Shown here: piece after piece, positions 8,032 to 14,054 of the stretch
Position numbering within the stretch: the first letter of the stretch is position 1
Layout: each line of letters begins with the position of its first letter
Assembly (NCBI GenBank): GCA_963628765.1
Contig: CAVGFV010000226.1
Location: 1 to 14,054 of the forward strand
Origin: Succinimonas sp963628765
Lineage (GTDB): Bacteria > Pseudomonadota > Gammaproteobacteria > Enterobacterales > Succinivibrionaceae
Reading direction: 5' to 3'
DNA length: 14,054 nucleotides
Position numbers and translations under genes: made by a program
The notes under the pieces: generated by a model
What the model was told of the DNA's origin: nothing
The model's input: the letters and a program-made list of their open reading frames with translations, nothing else
The model's database searches: none

Positions 8032-8985
8032 ATGATTAGAACCTATGAGCTTAAAAATGAAACTCTTACCTACAGTGATTTTGGTGTTAATGATGTTCTT
8101 CCTGAAAATACAATTTGGATAGACATTAAGTGTCCTACAGAAGAAGAAAGAGAATGGATGCAACACCTTTTTAAGGAAGAAGTTCCTGAAGAAGACGATA
8201 TTGAAGAAATAGAGTCAACTTCCCGTTTCTATATCGATGCCGACGGTGTTCATATAACATCATTGTTCCCTCAAAGAAAAGGTCGTGAGACTGAGACTGC
8301 AAACGTCCTTTTTACAGTACACGGAAAGATGCTCATAAGTTTCCGTGAAGATGATGTTAGTATTATTCGTCTTTTAAGACATTACATAAAACATGATCGT
8401 GTTGAAATACACAATAACATTGATATTCTTTTAGAGCTTCATGACATAAAGGTTGAATCACTTTCCGACTATATCGAAGATTCATATACCACTCTTGAAG
8501 AAACAGCCGAACAAATAATGACTGATGAGGATGATAAAATTCCTGGTCTTTTTGAAGAGCTCATTATTCAGGAAGGAACAATTTCAAAGATAAGAGTTTC
8601 TCTTTTTGATACTAGAAAAGCGCTACGCTTTTTGAGAAAAAATATGTCATCAAGATTTACTCCAAAGCAGTTTGAAATGATCGATGGTATTCTTGCGGAC
8701 ATTGAATCGTTGTTACCTCATACCGCATTTCTTTTTGAAAAAATTAACTTCCAGCTGCAAACCTCGGTTTCCTATATTAACCATAAGCAGAATAGTATTA
8801 TTAAAATATTCTCGGTGGCAGCAGTGGTATTCATGCCTCCAACATGGATTGCGAGCCTTTATGGTATGAACTTCCAACATATGCCTGAGCTATCTTGGGA
8901 ATTAGGATACCCAATATCTATCTTGATGATGATTTTGTCAGCAGCAGGCACCTACTTATTCTTTAAGCGAAAAGGTTGGCTGTAA
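8032..8985 (+). CDS. corA: CorA-family magnesium/divalent cation channel
   Basis: This inner-membrane pentameric channel imports Mg2+ (also Co2+ and Ni2+ in the family). A large acidic cytoplasmic domain (about residues 1-250) leads through the long stalk helix to TM1 (about 257-276). The signature YGMNF follows at about 277-281, with MPEL as the periplasmic loop (284-287), then TM2 (about 291-311) and a basic tail. Its length is 317 aa against about 316 for E. coli CorA. The ATG at 8032 has a strong AGGGGAG site just upstream. The N-terminal Asp/Glu-rich stretch (about 50-60) fits the metal-sensing surface of the family. It is probably monocistronic, and its stop lies 2 nt from the stop of the convergent Nudix gene. 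Confidence 0.95.
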   Translation: MIRTYELKNETLTYSDFGVNDVLPENTIWIDIKCPTEEEREWMQHLFKEEVPEEDDIEEIESTSRFYIDADGVHITSLFPQRKGRETETANVLFTVHGKMLISFREDDVSIIRLLRHYIKHDRVEIHNNIDILLELHDIKVESLSDYIEDSYTTLEETAEQIMTDEDDKIPGLFEELIIQEGTISKIRVSLFDTRKALRFLRKNMSSRFTPKQFEMIDGILADIESLLPHTAFLFEKINFQLQTSVSYINHKQNSIIKIFSVAAVVFMPPTWIASLYGMNFQHMPELSWELGYPISILMMILSAAGTYLFFKRKGWL

Positions 8986-8987
8986 TT

Positions 8988-9482
8988 TTATTCGCTTCGA
9001 AGACGTTTTAAGATTTCCTTAAAAGCGATTACAGAGTCTGGTGTGCATTCTTGGCTTCTTTCGAGAACTTCCGCTTCAGAAAGCATAAGCACATTGGATA
9101 CTTCTTCCTTTTGCATTACGATAGGACCGTCATATTTACCGTAAAATAATCCACCATAGATAAAACCATAGCCTTGAAGTGGAATTTTTAGCCAATTAAG
9201 CCAAGTAAGAGGTGTTGTCACACCTAATTCTTCTTTTAATTCTCTTTTGGCGCCTAAGATAATGTCTTCACCTTTTGTCATAACTCCACCTATACAGGCG
9301 TCAAGCATTCCAGGACAAAAATCCTTTGTTAGAGTGCGTCTTTCGATGTAAAAGCGTTTGTTAAAATTTTCCAGTACGACAAAAGATGCTCTGTGAGGCT
9401 GTTTTTTGGATCGCATTTCAGGTCTTGGGACCACATCGATAGGATTATTTTCTTGGTCAACAATTGTTACTAACTCAACCAT
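8988..9482 (-). CDS. yfcD: Nudix hydrolase, YfcD-like
   Basis: This is a predicted Nudix-family pyrophosphohydrolase of the YfcD type, a subgroup resembling isopentenyl-diphosphate isomerase in sequence; its true substrate is not established. The Nudix box is complete: G66, E72 and REL-x-EE-x-GV at residues 80-88. Flanking segments RRTLTKDFCPGMLDACIGGV and TPDSVIAFKEILK match E. coli YfcD as I remember it. The protein is 164 aa, slightly shorter than E. coli YfcD (about 180), mostly at the C-terminus. The ATG at 9482 has a GAGGGA site on the minus strand. It converges on corA with 2 nt between stops and no terminator between them, and diverges from the lipoprotein gene across a symmetrical -10 element. 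Confidence 0.88.
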   Translation of the reverse strand: MVELVTIVDQENNPIDVVPRPEMRSKKQPHRASFVVLENFNKRFYIERRTLTKDFCPGMLDACIGGVMTKGEDIILGAKRELKEELGVTTPLTWLNWLKIPLQGYGFIYGGLFYGKYDGPIVMQKEEVSNVLMLSEAEVLERSQECTPDSVIAFKEILKRLRSE

Positions 9483-9508
9483 ATCATCCCTCTAAATATT
9501 GATTATGT

Positions 9509-9521
9509 TGCTATAATAGCA
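9509..9521. promoter_or_regulatory. Symmetrical bidirectional extended -10 element
   Basis: The 13-nt palindrome TGCTATAATAGCA provides an extended -10 on both strands. Plus strand: TGC (9509-9511) with TATAAT (9512-9517). Minus strand: TGC (9521-9519) with TATTAT (9518-9513). It lies in the short gap between the divergent Nudix and lipoprotein genes and could drive both. The -35 regions are weak, as is common with extended -10 promoters. Confidence 0.6.
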
Positions 9522-9553
9522 GAGTTGTTTTGTTTATGAATGAAGAAATGGTT

Positions 9554-9997
9554 ATGAAATTTATTAAAACAATGGCATTAGCTACTTGCTTAGTTGCAGG
9601 CTGTTCAAGCCTTTCAGAATATTCAAATTTACCTGGTGTTAATATGTCTGCTCTTGAAAGTGACTTTTCAGTAAGAACAGCACCAGTTATGACCTTACCA
9701 TATTGCATAAAGAATACTCTTGATACAGATATAGATGTTGCGAAGATTGATTTTCAACTAAGTGTAAATGGCCTTCCTATTGAACAAGAAGTAGCAGATA
9801 TCAATAAAAGTATTGATGAATATTCGGAACTCTGCCAAAAGATAGAATTTTGTCCAGATGTAGTTAATGATGCGAGAGCCGCTTCTACAGTTCTTAATAG
9901 TATGCTTAAACGTACTTATAAGGTAGATGCTGTTCTGTATTTCGATGATGATGAAACTATGCCTGTAACCACTAGTATTTCTGGAGAATTGAAATAA
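9554..9997 (+). CDS. Small predicted lipoprotein, possibly LEA14/WHy-like fold
   Basis: I do not recognise this gene by name. From the ATG at 9554 the 147-aa product begins with a lipoprotein signal peptide, MKFIKTMALATCLVAGC, with lipobox LVAGC and Cys17 followed by Ser-Ser, which suggests sorting to the outer membrane. Earlier in-frame ATGs at 9536 and 9548 are possible but put extra acidic residues before the signal. The mature part has a segment ending in IDFQLSVNGLPI and a terminal TTSISGELK. This pattern recalls LEA-type-2/WHy beta-sandwich lipoproteins, but that is an inference from memory. Cys residues in the mature part could form a disulfide. It forms an apparent operon with the next gene (2 nt between stop and start). 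Confidence 0.75.
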   Translation: MKFIKTMALATCLVAGCSSLSEYSNLPGVNMSALESDFSVRTAPVMTLPYCIKNTLDTDIDVAKIDFQLSVNGLPIEQEVADINKSIDEYSELCQKIEFCPDVVNDARAASTVLNSMLKRTYKVDAVLYFDDDETMPVTTSISGELK

Positions 9998-9999
9998 TA

Positions 10000-10563
10000 A
10001 TGGCTGCAAATGATTTTGCCAGAACAGAAATTTTTGATATCAACAAACCGGTAAACATTGATTTGTCGGATTATGATCGTCCGGTTCCAAATCGTGGTAT
10101 TACAGTTTTTGCTTATGGTTATGCAGCACTTGCTGCAATAGCTATAGCATGTATAGTTTTAAGAAGTTGGATACCTGTATTTGCAAAGTATGTGGTACTT
10201 CTTGAAGTAATGGCTGCAATACTACTTTTTTTATCAGGAAAGTGTTATTTTTCTTATGCAAAACAGGCAAATCGCTTTTTGCGTTGGGATTTAGCTGTTG
10301 GAAGAATTCTTGAAATTAAAGAAACCAAGGAAGGGCATTCCTTTGTTACAATGGAGTTTTCCACAGACGGCACAAGAGCCAATATGGTTAAATTTACAGA
10401 AGAATTTAACTATCCTTTAATTTCTGAAATTAAAGAAATTGGGGCTAACGGTCTTCCTGTGCTTTTTCAGCCAGCACGTGCTGCCTATGGTGCTTATTAC
10501 GTTGACATCCGTTTTAAAAATGGCAAGCTCAGCAAAGAAAATCTTAGAATCAAAAATAGATGA
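10000..10563 (+). CDS. Unassigned inner-membrane protein with two helices
   Basis: I do not recognise this family. The 187-aa protein has a polar N-terminus (1-33), two hydrophobic helices (about 34-53 and 60-80) joined by a short loop, then a soluble C-terminal domain of about 100 residues with predicted beta character (VGRILEIKETKEGHSFVTME, then a segment through GLPVLFQPARAAYGAYY). This layout recalls DUF3592-like membrane proteins, but I cannot confirm it. The ATG at 10000 follows the lipoprotein stop by 2 nt; GGAG at 9983-9986 lies 13 nt upstream, so translational coupling is likely. The two proteins may act together at the cell envelope. asnS begins 94 nt downstream and seems to have its own promoter. 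Confidence 0.75.
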   Translation: MAANDFARTEIFDINKPVNIDLSDYDRPVPNRGITVFAYGYAALAAIAIACIVLRSWIPVFAKYVVLLEVMAAILLFLSGKCYFSYAKQANRFLRWDLAVGRILEIKETKEGHSFVTMEFSTDGTRANMVKFTEEFNYPLISEIKEIGANGLPVLFQPARAAYGAYYVDIRFKNGKLSKENLRIKNR

Positions 10564-10566
10564 GAT

Positions 10567-10595
10567 TTGCGTTTTTCTTGTTTAGTCAATAGAAT
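10567..10595 (+). promoter_or_regulatory. Candidate asnS promoter
   Basis: -35 TTGCGT (10567-10572), a 17-nt spacer and -10 TAGAAT (10590-10595) predict a start near 10602 and a leader of about 56 nt. The promoter begins right at the stop codon of the preceding gene. Confidence 0.45.
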
Positions 10596-10621
10596 TGAGA
10601 GCACTGCAGAAATTTATAAAC

Positions 10622-10644
10622 ATATTTCGGGATTGCCCGAATAT
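10622..10644 (+). promoter_or_regulatory. Hairpin in the asnS leader
   Basis: TTCGGG (10626-10631), loop ATTG, and CCCGAA (10636-10641) form a GC-containing stem, extendable by ATA/TAT past one bulged T. It ends only a few nt before the weak AAGAG ribosome binding site and 14 nt before the ATG. It may affect translation initiation or messenger stability. Confidence 0.4.
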
Positions 10645-10657
10645 AAAAGAGATTAGA

Positions 10658-12064
10658 ATGTCTATGAAAATAGTATCAATTGATGAAGTCCTTAAGGGAC
10701 AGGTAAAGGTAGGCGAAAGCGTTCAAATACGCGGATGGGTTAGAACTCGTCGTGATTCTAAAGCCGGTTTTTCTTTTGTTGCCGTTTATGATGGCTCTTG
10801 TTTCAATTCACTGCAGGTTGTTGTAAATAAAGACGTTCCTAATTATGAAGAAGGTGTTCTTAAACTTACTACTGGAAGTTCTGTAATTGCCGAAGGTGTG
10901 ATTGCTGAATCTCAAGGCAAGGGTCAGCAGTTTGAAATGCAGGCTTCTTCAATTAAGGTATGTGGTCTTGTAGAAGATCCAGATACCTATCCTATGAGTG
11001 CTAAGAGACATACTACCGAATACTTACGTGAATATGCTCATCTTCGTGCTCGTACCAATATTATGGGAGCAGTGCTTCGTGTAAGAAACTGTCTAGCTCA
11101 AGCTATTCATCGTTTCTTTATCGAACAAGGATTTATTTGGGTTTCAACCCCATTGATTACTACTTCCGACTGTGAAGGTGCTGGGGAAATGTTCCGTGTT
11201 ACTTCAATGGATCTTAACAATGTTCCAAAGAATGCTGATGGAAAGGTAGATTTTACAAAGGATTTCTTTGGCAAGGAAGCTTTCCTTACAGTATCTGGAC
11301 AGTTAAACGCTGAAACATTGGCAAGTGCCATGTCTAAGGTTTATACATTTGGACCAACATTCCGTGCTGAAAATTCAAACACAACTAGACACCTTGCAGA
11401 ATTCTGGATGGTAGAACCAGAAGTTGCATTCTACGACCTTGACGATAACGCAAAGCTTGCAGAAGCAATGCTTAAGTATGTGTTTAAAGCCGTTCTTGAA
11501 GAACGTCGTGATGATATGGAATTCTTCCGTGATCGTGTTGATCCAGAGGTAATTAACCGTCTTGAACACTTTATTAATTCTGATTTTGCTCAAGTTGATT
11601 ACACTGATGCTATAAAGATTCTTAAGGAATGCGGTAAGAAGTTTGAGTACCCAGTAGAATGGGGTATTGATCTTCAGAGTGAGCATGAAAGATATCTTGC
11701 AGAAGAGCACTTTAAATCTCCTGTAGTTGTTAAAAACTATCCTAAGGATATTAAAGCTTTCTACATGCGTATGAATGACGACGGCAAGACTGTAGCAGCA
11801 ATGGATGTATTAGCACCAGGCATCGGTGAAATCATTGGTGGTTCACAGAGAGAAGAACGTCTTGACATGCTAGACAAGAGAATGGCTGAGTTAGGACTTG
11901 AACCAAAGAATTACTGGTGGTACAGAGATTTAAGACGTTACGGAAGTGTTGTACATTCAGGATTCGGTTTGGGTTTTGAACGTTTGATTGTTTATGTAAC
12001 AGGTATGGGTAACGTTCGTGATGTTATTCCTTTCCCAAGAACCGTAAACAATGCGTTGTTCTAA
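10658..12064 (+). CDS. asnS: Asparaginyl-tRNA synthetase
   Basis: This cytoplasmic class IIb aminoacyl-tRNA synthetase charges tRNA-Asn with asparagine. The N-terminal OB-fold anticodon-binding domain contains RGWVRTRRDSKAG; the catalytic domain has motif 2 FRAENSNTTRHLAEFWM from about residue 235 and motif 3 GFGLGFERL from about 435. It is nearly collinear with E. coli AsnS (468 versus about 466 aa). The start at 10658 (MSMKIVS) is chosen by family length; an upstream in-frame start at 10595 would read through the leader and adds 21 residues without a family match. A second ATG at 10664 is an alternative. The ribosome binding site is weak (AAGAG) and lies just behind a leader hairpin. A strong terminator follows. 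Confidence 0.98.
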   Translation: MSMKIVSIDEVLKGQVKVGESVQIRGWVRTRRDSKAGFSFVAVYDGSCFNSLQVVVNKDVPNYEEGVLKLTTGSSVIAEGVIAESQGKGQQFEMQASSIKVCGLVEDPDTYPMSAKRHTTEYLREYAHLRARTNIMGAVLRVRNCLAQAIHRFFIEQGFIWVSTPLITTSDCEGAGEMFRVTSMDLNNVPKNADGKVDFTKDFFGKEAFLTVSGQLNAETLASAMSKVYTFGPTFRAENSNTTRHLAEFWMVEPEVAFYDLDDNAKLAEAMLKYVFKAVLEERRDDMEFFRDRVDPEVINRLEHFINSDFAQVDYTDAIKILKECGKKFEYPVEWGIDLQSEHERYLAEEHFKSPVVVKNYPKDIKAFYMRMNDDGKTVAAMDVLAPGIGEIIGGSQREERLDMLDKRMAELGLEPKNYWWYRDLRRYGSVVHSGFGLGFERLIVYVTGMGNVRDVIPFPRTVNNALF

Positions 12065-12092
12065 AATTTGCTCTGAATTAAAGTGATATGTG

Positions 12093-12125
12093 AAAACCTC
12101 GGAATCTTCCGAGGTTTTGTTTTTA
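12093..12125 (+). terminator. Intrinsic terminator of asnS
   Basis: AAAACCTCGGAA (12093-12104) and TTCCGAGGTTTT (12107-12118) are exact complements, followed by GTTTTTATT. It begins 28 nt after the stop codon. Confidence 0.92.
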
Positions 12126-12130
12126 TTATT

Positions 12131-12175
12131 TTGAAAAGCTATCTATTTTTAGGGTATTATTAACAGAAAATAGAT
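12131..12175 (+). promoter_or_regulatory. Candidate smpB promoter embedded in an inverted repeat
   Basis: -35 TTGAAA (12131-12136) and -10 TATTAT (12155-12160) at 18-nt spacing form a good sigma70 promoter with a start near 12167. ATCTATTTT (12141-12149) and AAAATAGAT (12167-12175) make a perfect 9-bp inverted repeat that brackets the -10, so a regulator site overlapping the promoter is possible. Confidence 0.5.
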
Positions 12176-12207
12176 GTAATTAGATTGTTTTAAAAAGAGG
12201 CCTATTC

Positions 12208-12690
12208 ATGTGTGCTAAAAAAAATCTTGCTACTGATCGCCCAATTGCAGTAAATAAGAGAGCCGCTCATGATTATTTTATAGATCAGAGATTTGAAGCT
12301 GGTATTTCTCTTCAAGGATGGGAAGTTAAGGCACTACGTGAGGGCAGAGCTAGTATTGTTGATGGCTACATTTTGGTAAAAGGTGGAGAGATTTTTTTAA
12401 TTGGTGCAAATATTACCCCTTTAAACCAGGCTTCTTCTCATGTAATCTGTGATCCTTTAAGAACTCGTAAATTACTTTTGAACCGAAGAGAAATCGATAA
12501 AATTTCAGGTCAAATACAAAGATCAGGTTTTACAGCTGTTCCTTTAAAACTATATTGGTCGCGTTGTTTTATAAAACTTGAAATTGCCATAGTTCATGGT
12601 AAACAAGAGCATGATAAGAGAGATACTCTTAAAGAAAAAGAATGGCAGAGAAATAAAGCTCGAATTATGAAAAAGAATCTCCGAGGCTAA
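12208..12690 (+). CDS. smpB: SsrA-binding protein SmpB
   Basis: SmpB binds the tRNA-like domain of tmRNA and brings it to ribosomes stalled on broken messages; its C-terminal tail occupies the decoding centre. At 160 aa it equals E. coli SmpB. Typical segments are NKRAAHDYFI, LQGWEVKALREGRASIVDGY and the basic tail KEKEWQRNKARIMKKNLRG. Most residues expected in the RNA-binding barrel are present and there is no sign of damage. The ATG at 12208 follows an AAGAGG site by about 9 nt. ssrA begins 69 nt after the stop on the same strand, so the two partners of trans-translation are adjacent, a common arrangement in gammaproteobacteria. Confidence 0.98.
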   Translation: MCAKKNLATDRPIAVNKRAAHDYFIDQRFEAGISLQGWEVKALREGRASIVDGYILVKGGEIFLIGANITPLNQASSHVICDPLRTRKLLLNRREIDKISGQIQRSGFTAVPLKLYWSRCFIKLEIAIVHGKQEHDKRDTLKEKEWQRNKARIMKKNLRG

Positions 12691-12707
12691 TAATTATCCT
12701 AAAAATG

Positions 12708-12736
12708 TTGACTTTGTATTCTAAGCATTTTAATAT
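12708..12736 (+). promoter_or_regulatory. Candidate ssrA promoter
   Basis: -35 TTGACT (12708-12713), a 17-nt spacer and -10 TAATAT (12731-12736) suggest a start near 12743. The precursor would then carry a 5' extension of about 17 nt for RNase P to remove. Confidence 0.55.
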
Positions 12737-12849
12737 TGCCTTCAGTAAAACAGAAAAGAGGGGATGATTCTGGATTCGACCGGAAGAGTGAAATCAATAT
12801 CGCATGTAGAGGTGTGGGTACCTCTTAAAACACTCACAAAAAGATAATC

Positions 12850-12882
12850 GCAAACGATGATTCTTACGCTTTAGCTGCTTAA
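12850..12882 (+). other. tmRNA tag reading frame (ANDDSYALAA)
   Basis: The resume codon GCA at 12850 opens ten codons, A-N-D-D-S-Y-A-L-A-A, ending at TAA 12880-12882 with a second TAA just after. E. coli has ANDENYALAA. The terminal ALAA used by ClpXP/ClpAP is kept, and so are the Asn, Asp and Tyr important for SspB. The resume site is preceded by TAATC where E. coli has TAGTC. Confidence 0.93.
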
Positions 12883-13133
12883 TAACCAGCGACAAGCACT
12901 TGTAGTCGCAGCTTAAAAACCTGTTAGGCTACCCTGGAACCACATCTGCCGATAGGTGGGGAGCTCCGGGTCACCCATATCGGATCGAACGTATCCTTCG
13001 ACTGGAGGAAAAGTTTTAAACTAATCAGTCTGGTTCCAAAGCAGCGTGTCAGATCCGCGGTGAGGAACGAGAAGCTGTAAGTAGGTTTGACTAAACATGT
13101 AGACATAGAGACGGATCCTTTTGGGACGCGGGT

Positions 13134-13155
13134 TCAAATCCCGCCATCTCCACCA
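13134..13155. other. Putative attachment site at the ssrA 3' end
   Basis: The 3' end of ssrA (T loop to CCA) is a well-known target of tyrosine recombinases. The antisense peptidase frame loses family similarity exactly where the tmRNA CCA ends; its last codons are provided by the tmRNA. This marks a recombination boundary at about 13155/13156. The partner copy and the integrase are not in the window. Confidence 0.6.
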
Positions 13156-13952
13156 GGAATTAGAATCTTGGGAGTCAGCGCATTTGCCTGCCACTCCATC
13201 CATGATAACTCATCTTCGAGCTGGTTTGGCTTTTTCTTATATTCTTCAACTACTGCGCAGGAAATCGCTTGGATGTCAGGATTTAGGAGTTTTTGAAGTT
13301 CGAAGAACTTATAGTGCTTATCCCAATGGACACACTCATGGATTACGGTATTATTGACAGAACCGATATTCCTCATAAAGAAAACATCGGGGTTAACAAG
13401 TACAGTTCCAGAGCTGATGGACTTCTCCACTATTTCCGTGCATGCTTTATTCCCATATACTTTGACATTTGTATCATTAAAATATGTACGGCCAAAGATG
13501 CCACCCGGCAACGGTGCATGATAAACAGTTAGACCCATTTGCTCAACGATCTCTTTGGTAGGAAGTGGCATTGGTTCCTTTAAGGCTCGTGGGCAGTATC
13601 TTTCGAGAAATTTTTCTGCATGCTTATCGAGATCTTTTGCGTAGAGGTATGGAACTAAATACTTGGTCAGTGCATCTTCTGCTCGGAACAGTTCTCTTGA
13701 GTATTCGGATGCATACCCTATGTTAACATGCTTAAGACCGTTCTTCAGAGTCGCAGAGAAAGGAATTGACAGCCAACACTCAGTTGAATCGCTTTCATAA
13801 TCGCGACGACCGCGTCCGGAAATTTCAACTTCAGCACGAATAGCAATCTTGCATTCAATCCTATCAGTATCCGACTCATGGTAATTGATGCTCATGATTT
13901 GAAAGTCGCTCAATTCCACATAGGAAGGGTCTGGGACAACAGAAGTCGACAA
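13134..13952 (-). CDS. ImmA/IrrE-type zinc metallopeptidase, C-terminally truncated
   Basis: The product resembles the ImmA/IrrE (DUF955) family, peptidases that often cleave a partner repressor and are common in mobile elements. The zinc motif HECVH lies in VNNTVIHECVHWDKHYKFFE, and the third ligand is likely the Glu of SWMEWQANALTPKILIP. In relatives I remember, 100 or more residues follow this point; here the frame adds GGDGGI encoded by the tmRNA 3' end and stops. The start is uncertain: the TTG at 13952 has AAAGG 10 nt upstream, but the frame stays open to 14051 and the extra stretch (FNISKIKSYLFNN) looks coding, with no ATG, GTG or TTG in it. An in-frame TAG sits at 14054-14052. The gene may be a remnant or may encode a short active form. 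Its GC content looks higher than its neighbours. Confidence 0.65.
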   Translation of the reverse strand: MSTSVVPDPSYVELSDFQIMSINYHESDTDRIECKIAIRAEVEISGRGRRDYESDSTECWLSIPFSATLKNGLKHVNIGYASEYSRELFRAEDALTKYLVPYLYAKDLDKHAEKFLERYCPRALKEPMPLPTKEIVEQMGLTVYHAPLPGGIFGRTYFNDTNVKVYGNKACTEIVEKSISSGTVLVNPDVFFMRNIGSVNNTVIHECVHWDKHYKFFELQKLLNPDIQAISCAVVEEYKKKPNQLEDELSWMEWQANALTPKILIPGGDGGI

Positions 13953-14054
13953 ATCTAAGTGACCTTTGTTGTTAAAGAGGTATGATTTTATTTTGCTGAT
14001 GTTAAACGAATCCAGATGTTGACATAGTTTACGAACTTCTCTTGACCAACTCTA
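13156..14054. mobile_element. One end of a probable ssrA-integrated element
   Basis: From 13156 onward the DNA differs from the chromosomal backbone: it abuts the tmRNA CCA end directly, carries an element-type peptidase gene truncated at that point, and lacks the terminator expected after ssrA. The element runs off the right edge. Bases 13953-14054 hold only the continuation of the peptidase frame and possibly the end of another gene on the minus strand in a different frame (stop TAA at about 13990-13988), which I cannot identify. The type of element cannot be told from this end. Confidence 0.5.

Larger units (their letters stand above)
12760..13155 (+). ncRNA. ssrA: Transfer-messenger RNA (tmRNA, SsrA)
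   Basis: tmRNA enters stalled ribosomes as an alanyl-tRNA mimic, then serves as a short message that adds a degradation tag. The 5' end GGGGATGATTCTGGATTCGA pairs with the 3' end CATCTCC-ACCA to form a 7-bp acceptor stem with one G-U pair, the same arrangement as in E. coli. The T arm GCGGG-TTCAAAT-CCCGC and the encoded CCA (ending at 13155) are intact. The tag frame starts at 12850. The length of 396 nt is somewhat above the E. coli mature form (about 363). The RNA is intact although the adjacent DNA looks like an integrated element that has rebuilt or kept its 3' end. No intrinsic terminator follows. Confidence 0.97.

Noticed and set aside
12924..13357. Several short open frames across the tmRNA 3' half and the junction
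   Set aside because: They overlap a clearly functional tmRNA and its tRNA-like domain on either strand and look like chance frames.
13293..13532. Plus-strand 79-codon frame opposite the peptidase gene
   Set aside because: It is antisense to the HECVH-coding region, has no ribosome binding site and the protein has no recognisable features.
1..14054. CRISPR array, IS element or tRNA gene
   Set aside because: I saw no regularly spaced repeats, no transposase and no cloverleaf apart from the tRNA-like domain of tmRNA.

Overview
The window reads as ordinary chromosome of an AT-rich, motile gammaproteobacterium, ending at the right in what looks like one edge of an integrated element. Ung, AsnS, SmpB, isocitrate dehydrogenase, CorA and the tmRNA all look close to enterobacterial forms, and the flagellar master regulator is of the FlrA/FleQ type used by polar-flagellate gammaproteobacteria. 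An AT-rich relative of the Aeromonadales/Succinivibrionaceae would fit. That placement comes from remembered sequence similarity, not from a search.

Left part (1-6350, all + strand): ung, an FlrA/FleQ-like sigma54-dependent activator, a soluble lytic transglycosylase (slt) with a possible lipobox, and a GalR/GalS-type LacI-family repressor with an unusual run of 13 Asp/Glu. Each is monocistronic or nearly so; strong intrinsic terminators follow the activator and the repressor.

Middle part (6381-9521): icd on the minus strand ends face to face with the repressor gene, each with its own terminator. icd and corA are divergent across a 325-bp region holding promoters and a perfect 14-bp inverted repeat. 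corA and a YfcD-type Nudix hydrolase gene are convergent with only 2 nt between stop codons. The Nudix gene and the next lipoprotein gene diverge from a symmetrical extended -10 element.

Right part (9522-13155, + strand): a small lipoprotein and a two-helix membrane protein form an unassigned two-gene operon. Then come asnS, smpB and ssrA (tmRNA). SmpB and tmRNA together rescue stalled ribosomes; the tag here reads ANDDSYALAA.

Right edge (13134-14054): directly after the tmRNA CCA end lies an antisense reading frame for an ImmA/IrrE-type zinc metallopeptidase. Its C-terminal codons run into the tmRNA 3' end, and it appears cut off just after the third zinc-ligand region. The 3' end of ssrA is a classic integration site, so 13156-14054 is best read as one end of a mobile element whose integrase lies outside the window.
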